The notes: generated by a model from the sequence alone, not told the origin. A stretch of DNA of 44,487 bases from Tardiphaga sp. (GCF_028290785.1 NZ_JAQGJD010000140.1:1-44487), one strand, 5' to 3'. Shown: positions 1 to 8,103, counted from the first letter of the stretch. Made by a program: numbers and translations.

Positions 1-1
1 C

Positions 2-244
2 GACAAGGTCGACGGCGCGATGGCTTCCATTGTCGGCCAGATCCGCTGTACCGATTCCGGCCGCTGGCCGGTGCAGCGCGAGTTCAACCGCCGCATGAAG
101 CTGCGTTTCCAGGAAGAAGGCATCGAGATCTTCAGCGGCGGGCAGACCATCCTGATGCCGGTGCCGATGCAGGAAGCGCCCGAGGCGACCGACGACGGCA
201 GCGCCGAAGCCGATCGACCGGCGCGGCGGCTGGGTCGGGCGTAA
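2..244 (+). CDS. MscS-like mechanosensitive channel, C-terminal fragment
   Basis: Only the last 80 residues are inside the window; the reading frame is open from base 2. The segment with a Val-Gln-Arg-Glu-Phe-Asn-Arg-Arg run followed by Phe-Gln-Glu-Glu-Gly-Ile-Glu-Ile-Phe resembles the C-terminal alpha/beta domain of small-conductance mechanosensitive channels, which release solutes at the inner membrane during osmotic downshock. After it comes a low-complexity acidic/Pro tail. The frame ends at 242-244. A different frame stays open to 296 and encodes a more protein-like tail (Gly-Trp-Val-Gly-Arg-Asn-Gly-Trp-Ile-Tyr), so a frameshift near the end is possible. The family call rests on a short fragment. 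Confidence 0.6.
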   Translation, partial: DKVDGAMASIVGQIRCTDSGRWPVQREFNRRMKLRFQEEGIEIFSGGQTILMPVPMQEAPEATDDGSAEADRPARRLGRA

Positions 245-292
245 CGGCTGGATTTACGACAGCTCCGGCGGAATGGTCCTCGACGGTGGCAG

Positions 293-475
293 CTAGTGTA
301 GAACGCTGTTGCCCGGCCGGACCGTATCGCCACGTTCCGCCCGGGCATAGAGCTGCTGTAATTCCGATTCCAGTTGCTCGTTGACCAGCAACAGGGCTTT
401 CAATGCCCCGCGCAGGTCGCCGTCGCAGGTAGCGATGATCTCGTCGATGGCGATGTCGGTCCGCTCGGGGGGCAT
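293..475 (-). CDS. Small conserved hypothetical protein (60 aa)
   Basis: I place the start at the ATG at 475 because a GGAGAAG Shine-Dalgarno sequence lies about 6 bases upstream; the frame runs further upstream without plausible protein sequence. The product begins Met-Pro-Pro-Glu-Arg-Thr-Asp, is acidic and helical, and has a Leu-rich segment (Leu-Lys-Ala-Leu-Leu-Leu-Val-Asn-Glu-Gln-Leu-Glu-Ser-Glu-Leu) that could form a short coiled coil. No family or function is recognised. The stop codon touches the possible alternative end of the MscS gene on the opposite strand, so the two genes are convergent. Confidence 0.6.
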   Translation of the reverse strand: MPPERTDIAIDEIIATCDGDLRGALKALLLVNEQLESELQQLYARAERGDTVRPGNSVLH

Positions 476-658
476 GGAAGCTTCTCCGGTTTCAGTCAGG
501 ATATTTTTCCCGTCAAATCCGGAAAGAATACGACAACAGGGTCCGCGGCCCTGTGGATAGCGTGGATAGTTCCGGGCCCGCGACATCGCGTCCCCGGGCC
601 GTGGCGAAACCGGGCGCGCCGCCTATATGAAGCCGATACCTCCTTCGGGCTCCCTTCG

Positions 659-1396
659 GTGAGAAAATTCGTGATCGTTCTGATGGCTCTGTTGGTCGTT
701 CCGCTCGGCGTGTCGGCGGCGAAATACTATTGGTTCGGTGACCGCTCGGTGAACTGGCAGAGCGCGGACCGCTCCAGCGCCGGATTGCTGCCGCAGCCCG
801 CCGCGCATCCGGAGGCGCTGGTCCGCGTGTTTGCCGCCCGTACGGTGCGCTGGCGCGGCATCTTTGCCGTCCACACCTGGCTGGTGTTCAAGGAAAAGGG
901 CGCCTCGCGCTATACCCGCTACGACTACACCGCCTGGGGCGAGCCGATCCGCGTCAACGGCTTTGCCGCCGATGGCCGCTGGTTCGGCGACGCGCCGATC
1001 GCACTCGCCGCCGCCGATGGCGACGCTGCCGCATTGATGATCCCGAAGATTGAGGCGGCGATCGCCAGCTATTCGTTCCGCGCCTATGGCGACTACCGGG
1101 CGTGGCCGGGACCAAATTCCAATACGTTCGTGGCCGCGGTGCTGTCGGCAGTCCCAGAACTGCAGGTGGCGCTGCCGCCGACCGCCATCGGCAAGGATTT
1201 TCCGTGGAGCGGCGAAGCCTTTGGCTGGACGCCGTCCGGCACCGGCGTCCGCGCCACCCTGGGCGGCTATCTCGGCCTCACGGTCGGGTGGGTCGAGGGG
1301 CTGGAGGTCAATTTGCTCGGCGCAGTGTTCGGCCTGGACATCCGCCGCCCCGCCATCAAGCTGCCCGGCATCGGACGCCTCGGCGTCAGTGCGTGA
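659..1396 (+). CDS. DUF3750 domain protein
   Basis: A 245-residue protein of a family I recognise as DUF3750, with no established function. It starts with a hydrophobic segment (about residues 5-22, Val-Ile-Val-Leu-Met-Ala-Leu-Leu-Val-Val) that looks like a signal peptide or anchor, followed by a soluble domain rich in Trp, Gly and Tyr. The conserved core includes the Val-Arg-Trp-Arg-Gly stretch, a His-Thr-Trp and the Tyr-Arg-Ala-Trp-Pro-Gly-Pro-Asn-Ser-Asn-Thr-Phe block around residues 145-160. I chose GTG at 659 because it gives a complete signal segment; ATG at 683 is an alternative and neither has a clear ribosome binding site. The hydrolase gene follows 45 bases downstream on the same strand, so cotranscription is likely. 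Confidence 0.72.
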   Translation: MRKFVIVLMALLVVPLGVSAAKYYWFGDRSVNWQSADRSSAGLLPQPAAHPEALVRVFAARTVRWRGIFAVHTWLVFKEKGASRYTRYDYTAWGEPIRVNGFAADGRWFGDAPIALAAADGDAAALMIPKIEAAIASYSFRAYGDYRAWPGPNSNTFVAAVLSAVPELQVALPPTAIGKDFPWSGEAFGWTPSGTGVRATLGGYLGLTVGWVEGLEVNLLGAVFGLDIRRPAIKLPGIGRLGVSA

Positions 1397-1441
1397 GTAG
1401 ACGGCCGCGAAACCGATCTGACGCGGCTGCGTAGCTCCATC

Positions 1442-2431
1442 GTGCCAAAAGTTCCCCGGATCCTGATCATGCTGTCTGTCTATGCGGCGACCGCGCTGCT
1501 CGTGCTCGCGCTGATCACGCAGGTAGGCGTTTACGTGCTGCAGCAGAAATATCCGGCGCAGGGTTGGTTCGTCGATGTCGCGGGCGGCCGGCTGCATGTG
1601 GTCGACATCGGGCCCCGGGAGGGCGCCGGTCCGCCCATCGTGCTGATCCACGGCGCCACCTCTAATCTCGGCACCATGCGGGTGCCGCTCGGCGACCAGC
1701 TTGCGAGGACCCATCGCGTCATCCTGATCGACCGCCCGGGCCACGGCTGGAGCACCCGCGACGATCTGCCAAATTCGTCGCCGGCGATGCAGGCGAAGAT
1801 GATCGACGAGGCGCTCGGCCAGCTCGGCATCGACCACGCGATCGTGGTGGTGCATTCACTGGCCGGCGCGCTGGGGCTGCGACTGGCACTGGATTATCCG
1901 CAGCGCGTCTCGGGGCTGGTGACCCTGGCCGGCGTGGCCTATCCGTGGCCCGGCGGCGTCGGCTTCTACAACAAGGTGGTGACCACGCCGGTGATCGGGC
2001 CGCTGCTGGCTTACACCATCACGCTGCCGCTCGGCCTAGTGCTCGCCGGACCCGGCACCCGCGCGGCATTCCTGCCGCAAGTGATGCCGGAGGGCTATGT
2101 GCAGGCCAGCGCGGTTCCCCTGGTGCTGCGCCCCCAAGAATTTCTCGCCAATGCCTGGGATCTGGTCACGCTGAAAGCGGCGGTTGCCGAACAGGCGCCG
2201 CGGTACGGCGACATTCGGGTGCCCATGCTGGTGATGACCGGCGATACCGACACCACGGTGTTCCCCGACGTCCATTCCCGTCGCCTCGCCGCGACAGTGC
2301 CCGGCGCCAGGCTGATCGTGCTGCTGAATGTCGGCCACATGGTGCAAAACGCCGCCCCCGACCTTATCTGCCGTGAGATCGAGAACATGATGGCGGCGGC
2401 CGACACAAAACCGACGGCCGCGTCGCGCTAG
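1442..2431 (+). CDS. Membrane-anchored alpha/beta hydrolase
   Basis: A 329-residue alpha/beta hydrolase with an N-terminal membrane segment (about residues 9-32), so the catalytic domain probably faces the periplasm. Visible motifs are the oxyanion-hole His-Gly at 70-71, the Asp-Arg-Pro-Gly-His-Gly turn at 97-102, the nucleophile elbow Val-His-Ser-Leu-Ala-Gly with Ser139, the acid in Gly-Asp-Thr-Asp (Asp268 or Asp270) and the base His299 in Val-Gly-His-Met. The nucleophile elbow departs from Gly-x-Ser-x-Gly, with Val at the first and Ala at the last glycine position. The substrate cannot be told from the sequence. The start is GTG at 1442; ATG at 1469 is possible but would remove part of the anchor. 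Confidence 0.82.
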   Translation: MPKVPRILIMLSVYAATALLVLALITQVGVYVLQQKYPAQGWFVDVAGGRLHVVDIGPREGAGPPIVLIHGATSNLGTMRVPLGDQLARTHRVILIDRPGHGWSTRDDLPNSSPAMQAKMIDEALGQLGIDHAIVVVHSLAGALGLRLALDYPQRVSGLVTLAGVAYPWPGGVGFYNKVVTTPVIGPLLAYTITLPLGLVLAGPGTRAAFLPQVMPEGYVQASAVPLVLRPQEFLANAWDLVTLKAAVAEQAPRYGDIRVPMLVMTGDTDTTVFPDVHSRRLAATVPGARLIVLLNVGHMVQNAAPDLICREIENMMAAADTKPTAASR

Positions 2432-2473
2432 CGTGCGTTCTCGACCGGTTTCCAACCACAGCAGGAGAATTGC

Positions 2474-2902
2474 ATGACCACGACTTTTGGATCGGCCAAG
2501 TGGAAGGGCGGCATCAAGGACGGCATCGGGTCGATCTCGACCAAGAGCGGCGCGCTTGCGGACTATCCCTATGGATTCGCCAGCCGCTTCGAAGGCAAGC
2601 CCGGCTCCAATCCCGAGGAGCTGATCGGCGCGGCGCATGCCGCCTGCTTCACCATGGCGTTGTCGCTGATCCTCGGCGAAGCCAAGCTCACCGCCGAGTC
2701 GATGGAGACCAAGGCCGACGTCACGCTGGAGAAGCAGGGCGACGGTTTCGCCATCACCAAGGTGCACTTGACGCTGTCGGCGAAGATCCCCGGCGCCGAC
2801 CAGGCGAAGTTCGAAGCACTCACCGCAATGGCCAAGGCCGGCTGCCCGGTGTCGAAGCTGCTGAATGCCGAGATAACGCTGGACGCGACGCTGCTGGGCT
2901 GA
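2474..2902 (+). CDS. osmC: OsmC family peroxiredoxin
   Basis: A 142-residue OsmC-type thiol peroxidase, which reduces organic hydroperoxides in the cytoplasm. The two catalytic cysteines are Cys58 in Ala-His-Ala-Ala-Cys-Phe-Thr-Met and Cys124 in Ala-Gly-Cys-Pro-Val-Ser-Lys-Leu, and the active-site Arg is probably Arg38 in the Ser-Arg-Phe-Glu-Gly-Lys-Pro-Gly-Ser-Asn-Pro-Glu-Glu-Leu segment. Length matches the family. A CAGGAGA ribosome binding site sits just before the ATG. The gene follows the hydrolase by 42 bases. OsmC and Ohr are close relatives; the Asn-Pro-Glu-Glu-Leu and length favour OsmC. Confidence 0.9.
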   Translation: MTTTFGSAKWKGGIKDGIGSISTKSGALADYPYGFASRFEGKPGSNPEELIGAAHAACFTMALSLILGEAKLTAESMETKADVTLEKQGDGFAITKVHLTLSAKIPGADQAKFEALTAMAKAGCPVSKLLNAEITLDATLLG

Positions 2903-2910
2903 GGTAACGT

Positions 2911-3036
2911 GTCATTCCGGGATGCGTCCTTAGCGCCAACGGCGCTGAGGGCGCAGACCCGGAATCTCGAAATGTTTTGAACATCTTGGGATTCCGGGTT
3001 CGCTCGCAGCTATCGCTGCGCGCGCCGCGGAATGAC
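2911..3036. repeat. Palindromic intergenic repeat (family D)
   Basis: A 126-base element bounded by inverted ends GTCATTCCGGGATGCG and CGCGCCGCGGAATGAC. Internal palindromes are visible around 2931-2950 (TAGCGCCAACGGCGCTGA) and 3003-3022 (CTCGCAGCTATCGCTGCG). It begins 8 bases after the osmC stop and could act as a transcript-end hairpin between osmC and the convergent gene ending at 3083. A related element with CCCGGACGCG / CGCGTCCGGG ends lies at 38617-38751. Confidence 0.75.
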
Positions 3037-3082
3037 AAATGACTACACTTCCGTGCCGCGGCCGGCCGACAAAGTGCACGGT

Positions 3083-4789
3083 TCATGGCGTTGTCATAAA
3101 GTAGCTGGTGCGCGGGACAATCCAGACTCCTTCTGTCAGGACCAGCGACGGCTTTGTCGCGCGCCTGCCGTTCCAGTCCTTGGTCATGCAGTTGTTCGGG
3201 CCGACCGCAGTCGTGCCCTTGCCCGCCAGCACGGCGTCGAGCCAATTTGCAAAATTCGGTTGAGAGTTGTTCGCAAGGTGTGACTTGTTGTCCTGCACAA
3301 CAGGGGCCTCGCCAAGTTTCAGCAGTGTGACGATCAGCGCGGTCTTGCTGTCGTCATCCGAAGACGGACCGTCGCTCAAGCGCAGTAGCTGCGTCTTCAT
3401 TTCAGCGATGACAGCCGGACTGGCGTGGCCGATCCGGCAAATGGCAAGCACCGGCATCAACCGTCGGTATCCTCTGGTCGCCATGTAGTCCGCTTCGTAG
3501 AAATCGAGAGTCTGCGCACCGGATGCAGCCTGGATTCGGGCATATAACGTGGGAAACTGATTCCTCGACATCCCTTCGAGAAAGTAGGCGAACAGGGGGG
3601 CAGCCACTTTCGCAAAGGCGCCGTCTGGAAGCGCGGTCAACGCCCGTGCGAGGCTTTCGTAGCGGAATGTGTATTCCTGTGCATCGTCGTGCGTCGGCTT
3701 GACGTTGCTCAACTCGATGAAGCGGTTGGCCATGGCTTCGGCCAGTGGCGCCAGACGGGCCGGATTTTGAGCGACCGTATATCCCATACGCATAGGCACT
3801 TTCGGATACCCTCCCTCGGCGAGGTCCTGCATCAACGCAAACATCCTGTCCTCGACGCGCTGTGGCTCCCCGGCAAGCCAAGCCACGGTGGCGTCGTTCT
3901 CCGGATAGCCGCGAAAGCCTGCGGCCGTATATTTCGGAAGTCCCAGCATGACGCTCTCTGGCCCATCGAAGCGTTCGCGGTCGATGCTGTCCGGGACCGT
4001 GTCGAGAACCGTATGCGATCTCATGAAGTCGGCGCCGCATTTCCAAGCAGCCGGATTGCTGATCAGGCCGCAGCCGACAGCGAGGCCGGGGAGAACTGGC
4101 AGGCGCCAGACCGATGCAGTCGTGAAGCTGCCGACGACCTTGCCGTCGAGCTTCAGCTGCGATGTCGCTGTGCTGATTCCGCGCTTGTGCTTCCATATCT
4201 CCTCGTCCCCGAGCTTGACGATCGCCACGATCCTTTCCGGCGGTGCTTCCGGGAAACGCAACAGGCAGGCGTTGTCGAGCGATGTGTTTCCGAACGAGAC
4301 TCCGGATGTCTGAATTCGGAGCAGGCCATCCTTGGGAAGCTTGCACTGGTCGCGGTGGATCAACCGGACGGCGACATGTTGTTCCGGCTGAAAGTTTGCG
4401 TTCGGCTCATAGGCCACGGCGATTGCATGGGTAGATACCAGCGTTTGCGCCGCCGGCGTGACAAGCGAGTACTCGTCGGCCCGGAAATCGATTACCTTGG
4501 CCGAATTGGACATGCGCAGCGCGGCGGAAACGTGTGCCATGTCGATGGTCTGATAGGCATAGAGCACGTAGTAGCTGCCATAGGCGATCAGCGGAATTGC
4601 GATGAAGGCGCGTGGAATGCGACGAAGCCCTCCTTCGATGGCGAGTGCCAGCAGGAATATATGAACCAGCATGCCGGTCCACACCGGGCCTCCGAAGATC
4701 ATAAGAAAGACGCCGGTGACGGGGAAGACCTGCAGGGCCAGCAAGATGGCGATCGCGATCAGCGCGATGCCCGAGACTGTCTTCAACAT
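3083..4789 (-). CDS. Unrecognised membrane-anchored protein (568 aa)
   Basis: I do not recognise this protein. The first 85 residues hold about three membrane helices (near residues 4-22, 28-50 and 60-82), followed by roughly 480 hydrophilic residues that would form one extracytoplasmic or cytoplasmic domain. This part has several cysteines (Asp-Gln-Cys-Lys-Leu-Pro, Asn-Ala-Cys-Leu-Leu, Val-Gly-Cys-Gly-Leu, Trp-Lys-Cys-Gly-Ala, Asn-Asn-Cys-Met) that could pair as disulfides outside the cytoplasm. The C-terminal half is helical and may be repetitive. The start is uncertain: ATG at 4789 or GTG at 4828, neither with a strong ribosome binding site. It stands alone between a convergent osmC and the downstream end of pyk. 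Confidence 0.75.
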   Translation of the reverse strand: MLKTVSGIALIAIAILLALQVFPVTGVFLMIFGGPVWTGMLVHIFLLALAIEGGLRRIPRAFIAIPLIAYGSYYVLYAYQTIDMAHVSAALRMSNSAKVIDFRADEYSLVTPAAQTLVSTHAIAVAYEPNANFQPEQHVAVRLIHRDQCKLPKDGLLRIQTSGVSFGNTSLDNACLLRFPEAPPERIVAIVKLGDEEIWKHKRGISTATSQLKLDGKVVGSFTTASVWRLPVLPGLAVGCGLISNPAAWKCGADFMRSHTVLDTVPDSIDRERFDGPESVMLGLPKYTAAGFRGYPENDATVAWLAGEPQRVEDRMFALMQDLAEGGYPKVPMRMGYTVAQNPARLAPLAEAMANRFIELSNVKPTHDDAQEYTFRYESLARALTALPDGAFAKVAAPLFAYFLEGMSRNQFPTLYARIQAASGAQTLDFYEADYMATRGYRRLMPVLAICRIGHASPAVIAEMKTQLLRLSDGPSSDDDSKTALIVTLLKLGEAPVVQDNKSHLANNSQPNFANWLDAVLAGKGTTAVGPNNCMTKDWNGRRATKPSLVLTEGVWIVPRTSYFMTTP

Positions 4790-4880
4790 CGTCGCTATCG
4801 CCCCATTTGCCCGATGACTGGATATCACCTGTGGTAGCGAGGGGGCGTTAAGGTGCCGCTAAACGGACGCTTCAATTAAG

Positions 4881-6317
4881 CTAGAAGTCCCCGTCGCGCC
4901 CGGTGCCGACAAACGCAATCCGCACCATGTTGGTCGCCCCCGGCGTTCCGAGCGGCACGCCGGCGACGATGATGACGCGCTCGCCGGCCCGCGCAAAACC
5001 GTCGCGGAACGCGATGCGGCCGGCGCGCTCTACCATGTCGTCCTGATCCTTGGCGTCTTCCGCCACCACGCAGTGCACGCCCCACACCAGCGACAGTTTT
5101 CGCCCGGTAGAGAGGTTCGGCGTGATCGCCACCACCGGCGGCTTCGGACGTTCGCGCGCCACGCGCAGCGCGGTGGAGCCCGAACTGGTCCAGCAGATGA
5201 TGGCGGACAGATCGAGCGTCTCGGCGATTTGTCGCGCGGCGTCGGCAATGGCGTCGCCGGCGGTCGGTTCCGGGTCGGGCCGCTGCGCCATGAGCACAGT
5301 GCGATAGGTCGGATCGCGCTCCACCTCCTCGCCGATCCGGTTCATGGTCGCGACCGCCTCCATCGGGAATTTCCCGGCGGCGGATTCCGCCGACAGCATC
5401 ACGGCGTCGGCGCCTTCATAGATCGCTGTGGCCACGTCGGAGACTTCGGCGCGGGTCGGCACTGGGCTCTGGATCATCGATTCCAGCATCTGGGTCGCCA
5501 CCACCACCGGCTTGCCGGCGCGGCGCGCCATCCGCGTCATACGCTTCTGCAGGCTCGGCACCCGTTCCAGCGGCAGCTCGACGCCGAGGTCGCCGCGCGC
5601 CACCATCAGCGCCTCGGAGGCATCGAGAATGTCGTCGAGCCGGTCGATCGCCTGCGGCTTCTCGATCTTCGACATGATCGAGGCGCGGCCGCGCACCAGC
5701 CGGCGGGCCTCGGTGACGTCGTCGGCGCGCTGCACGAAGGACAAAGCCACCCAGTCGATCCCGGTCTCCAGCGCCGCCTCCAGATCGAGGCGGTCCTTCG
5801 GCGTCATCGCCGACACCGGCAGGTCGGTGTCCGGCAGGCTGACGCCCTTGCGGTCGGAGATGCGGCCGCCGATCACCACGCGGGTGACGGCGCGGTCGGA
5901 GCTGGCTTCCTCGACGATCAGCCGCAGCTTGCCGTCGTCGATCAGCAGCGCATGGCCGGGACGCAGCGCCATCAGGATTTCCGGATGCGGCAGTTGCACC
6001 CTGGTGGCGTCGCCGGGCGCCGGACTGGAATCGAGGATGAAGGTCTCGCCGTTCTTGAGCTGCACGCCGCTTTCGGCAAAGGCGCCGACCCGCAGCTTGG
6101 GGCCCTGCAGATCGACCAGGATGCCGATCGGACGGCCGTAGCTGCTCTCGACGTTGCGGATGGTCTTCACCAGCTCGCGCATCTTGTCGTGCGAGGTATG
6201 GCTCATATTGATCCGGAACACGTCGGCGCCGGCCTCGAACAGCTTGCGGATCATGGCGCTGTCGGAGGAGGCCGGCCCGAGCGTGGCCAGGATCTTGATA
6301 CGGCGCTGGCGCCTCAT
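4881..6317 (-). CDS. pyk: Pyruvate kinase
   Basis: A 478-residue pyruvate kinase, which transfers phosphate from phosphoenolpyruvate to ADP in the last step of glycolysis. The start Lys-Ile-Leu-Ala-Thr-Leu-Gly-Pro-Ala-Ser is the family N-terminus. The Arg-Ile-Asn-Met-Ser-His motif, Asp-Leu-Gln-Gly-Pro-Lys-Leu-Arg, Ser-Lys-Ile-Glu-Lys-Pro-Gln (metal/phosphate site), Met-Val-Ala-Arg-Gly-Asp-Leu-Gly-Val-Glu and Ala-Thr-Gln-Met-Leu-Glu-Ser-Met-Ile are all intact. The C-terminal domain carries the allosteric-site region. The start at 6317 is set by homology and by its 4-base overlap (ATGA) with the stop of the upstream DUF1036 gene, which implies translational coupling. The frame stays open further upstream only as a shadow of that gene. 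Confidence 0.96.
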   Translation of the reverse strand: MRRQRRIKILATLGPASSDSAMIRKLFEAGADVFRINMSHTSHDKMRELVKTIRNVESSYGRPIGILVDLQGPKLRVGAFAESGVQLKNGETFILDSSPAPGDATRVQLPHPEILMALRPGHALLIDDGKLRLIVEEASSDRAVTRVVIGGRISDRKGVSLPDTDLPVSAMTPKDRLDLEAALETGIDWVALSFVQRADDVTEARRLVRGRASIMSKIEKPQAIDRLDDILDASEALMVARGDLGVELPLERVPSLQKRMTRMARRAGKPVVVATQMLESMIQSPVPTRAEVSDVATAIYEGADAVMLSAESAAGKFPMEAVATMNRIGEEVERDPTYRTVLMAQRPDPEPTAGDAIADAARQIAETLDLSAIICWTSSGSTALRVARERPKPPVVAITPNLSTGRKLSLVWGVHCVVAEDAKDQDDMVERAGRIAFRDGFARAGERVIIVAGVPLGTPGATNMVRIAFVGTGRDGDF

Positions 6318-6916
6318 GGCTTGGGACCGGGCGCCGTCGTTGCCGGCGGTAGTCCGGCGCCGCCGGGCGGCGTTCCGCCCGGCGCGCCGGGGATGTTCGG
6401 GAAGCCCTGTCCGGGTGGCCCAGCCGGTCCGCCGGGGATGCCCGGCAGCCGCGGTGGCTGCTCGTTGGTCTCGGTCAGTTGCACGGTCCAGGCGCGCTGC
6501 TCGCCGGTATCGACCTCGAAGAAGCCGGTGCGGTCGAAGCCGCGCGCCAGGCAGTTCTCGGTGCCCTTGATGGTGAATTCCTTGTCGCGCGAGCACATGA
6601 AGGCCTGGCCGGACCATTCGCCGCCGCGGTCATAGTCGAGCGCATAGATGTAGTAGAAGCGCGCCACCAGGGTGCCGCGCAGCAGCGTTTCACAGGCCCG
6701 CGACGACACGTTCCACCAGCCTTCGGTGGTCCAGCCCTCGGCGTCCTTGTAGCCCAGCGCGATGCCGACCCGGCTTGAGGTGTTGTTGCAGAGCCGGAAG
6801 TCCGCGGCCGCGGGGCTGGCCCACAGGCACATCCAGGCGAGCGCCAGCGCCGGCAACAGGCCGGCGATCAGGCTGCGACGCAATACGGGGCGGCAAAGAG
6901 AATCTACAAACATCAT
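6314..6916 (-). CDS. DUF1036 domain exported protein with collagen-like tail
   Basis: A 200-residue protein with a signal peptide (hydrophobic core about residues 16-34, cleavage near Ala-Ala-Ala-Asp) and a DUF1036 domain at about 39-145. That domain contains Phe-Arg-Leu-Cys-Asn-Asn-Thr, Glu-Gly-Trp-Trp-Asn-Val, Cys-Glu-Thr-Leu-Leu, Tyr-Tyr-Ile-Tyr-Ala and three or more cysteines consistent with disulfides in the periplasm. From about residue 150 the protein becomes a Pro/Gly tail with collagen-like Gly-Pro-Pro triplets. The function of DUF1036 is unknown. The stop overlaps the pyk start by 4 bases, so the two are cotranscribed. It is divergent from the DUF1244 gene at 7081. Confidence 0.85.
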   Translation of the reverse strand: MMFVDSLCRPVLRRSLIAGLLPALALAWMCLWASPAAADFRLCNNTSSRVGIALGYKDAEGWTTEGWWNVSSRACETLLRGTLVARFYYIYALDYDRGGEWSGQAFMCSRDKEFTIKGTENCLARGFDRTGFFEVDTGEQRAWTVQLTETNEQPPRLPGIPGGPAGPPGQGFPNIPGAPGGTPPGGAGLPPATTAPGPKP

Positions 6917-7080
6917 CGGGCGAAGCTATATCAATTTCATTGAAGATTTCGCGTGGCCCGTCGGAGCTGTCAACGGTCGCGGAACCTGATTATCGGGCTG
7001 CGCCTGTCTGCGCGGCGATCTGGCAAAATCTGTGACAGCGCCCATGTTAGACTGGTAGCGGCATAACAGCGAGACCGAGC

Positions 7081-7383
7081 ATGGCAATTGACGATACCAC
7101 CCAGACCGAGCTGGAAGCCGCGGTTTTCCGCCGTCTGGTTGAACATTTGCGCAATCGCCCCGACGTGCAGAACATCGACCTGATGAATCTCGCCGGCTTC
7201 TGCCGCAACTGCCTGTCGAACTGGTTGAAGGACGCCGCCGACGCCAAGGGCGTCGAACTGAGCAAGGACGCCAGCCGCGAGGCGGTCTATGGCATGCCCT
7301 ACGAGGACTGGAAGAAGCTGCACCAGGCCGAGGCCAGCCCGCAGCAGCTCGAGGCGATGAAGAAGGCGTCCGCCGGCCACTGA
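7081..7383 (+). CDS. DUF1244 family protein
   Basis: A 100-residue cytoplasmic protein of the DUF1244 family, common in alphaproteobacteria, with no assigned role. Family marks are Gly-Phe-Cys-Arg-Asn-Cys-Leu (Cys41 and Cys44, a possible metal or redox pair) and Tyr-Gly-Met-Pro-Tyr-Glu-Asp-Trp-Lys at about 70-78. Length is typical. It is transcribed away from the DUF1036-pyk pair across a 164-base intergenic region that must hold both promoters. A palindromic repeat begins 10 bases past its stop. Confidence 0.88.
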   Translation: MAIDDTTQTELEAAVFRRLVEHLRNRPDVQNIDLMNLAGFCRNCLSNWLKDAADAKGVELSKDASREAVYGMPYEDWKKLHQAEASPQQLEAMKKASAGH

Positions 7384-7392
7384 CGGTTCCCC

Positions 7393-7485
7393 CGTCATTG
7401 CGAGGAGCGAAGCGACGCGGCAATCCAGGGGCCACGAACGGTAAAGAACTGGATTGCTTCGTCGCAAGGGCTCCTCGCAATGACG
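7393..7485. repeat. Palindromic repeat, CGTCATTGCGAGG family (family C)
   Basis: A 93-base inverted repeat. The left arm starts CGTCATTGCGAGGAGCGAAG, the right arm ends GGGCTCCTCGCAATGACG, and an inner pair is CAATCCAG / CTGGATTG. A second copy with the same ends and inner pair lies at 29861-29973. It sits just after the DUF1244 stop and can fold into one long hairpin. The rest of the 290-base gap before gapR (7486-7673) shows no gene and presumably carries the gapR promoter. Confidence 0.85.
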
Positions 7486-7673
7486 GCTGAGAGTAATGGT
7501 CAAGGATCTTGGGCATTCAGACGGTATTAACCGCGTATTATTCCCGTGGTGCTGTGGATGTCGGTGATGGCGGCTTGACCTGAGTCGCCTCAGCAACGAA
7601 GTGTCATCTCGAAAAACGGGCCCCTCCGGCGGCCTGTCCCCGCCTTCCCACATCGGTTTTATCAGGAGTATCC

Positions 7674-7949
7674 ATGGCCACCTCAGCAGCGTCCGTTCTG
7701 GACGATCAGGCGACGCATTCCTTCGCCAAGGACCAGCTCAAGGCCATCGTCGAGCGCATCGAGCGTCTGGAAGAAGAGAAAAAGACGATTTCCGACGACA
7801 TCAAGGACGTCTACGGCGAAGCCAAGGGCAACGGCTACGACGTCAAGGCGCTGCGTACCATCATCCGCATGCGCAAGCAGGACGCCAACGAACGCGCCGA
7901 GCAGGAAACCATCCTGGATACGTATCTGCAGGCGCTGGGGATGCTGTAA
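7674..7949 (+). CDS. gapR: GapR family nucleoid-associated protein (DUF2312)
   Basis: A 91-residue DUF2312 protein. The characterised member, GapR of Caulobacter, is a tetrameric nucleoid protein that encircles overtwisted, AT-rich DNA and helps topoisomerases ahead of forks and transcription. The helical core is visible: an [12 protein letters not shown] coiled segment at about 30-42, then [15 protein letters not shown] at about 43-57, and Ile-Ile-Arg-Met-Arg-Lys-Gln-Asp at 63-70. Length matches the family. A CAGGAG ribosome binding site precedes the ATG. A palindromic repeat follows the stop within 7 bases. Confidence 0.93.
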   Translation: MATSAASVLDDQATHSFAKDQLKAIVERIERLEEEKKTISDDIKDVYGEAKGNGYDVKALRTIIRMRKQDANERAEQETILDTYLQALGML

Positions 7950-7955
7950 GGCGCT

Positions 7956-8103
7956 TTCTTCCCTCTCCCCTCGTGGGAGAGGGTGGACGCGCGATAGCGC
8001 GGCCGGGTGAGGGGTAGTCGCGGGCGCTGAGCCCGGTCACCCCTCATCCGACGCGGACTTCGTCCGCGCCACCTTCTCCCACAAGGGGAGAACGAGGAAG
8101 AAG
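7956..8103. repeat. Palindromic repeat, family A copy 1
   Basis: A 148-base element with the layout: outer arm CCCTCTCCCCTCGTGGGAGA, then GGGTGGACGCG, central GGGTGAGGGGT and ACCCCTCATCC, then CGCCACCTTCTCCCAC and AAGGGGAGAA. Outer and inner arms are both self-complementary, so each half and the whole can fold. Copies 2 and 3 lie at 35269-35435 and 42571-42710. All three directly follow a stop codon (here gapR, 7 bases). Confidence 0.88.

Noticed and set aside
7393-7485. CRISPR-like or tandem repeat array
   Set aside because: All repeats here are single inverted elements; there are no regularly spaced direct repeats with unique spacers.
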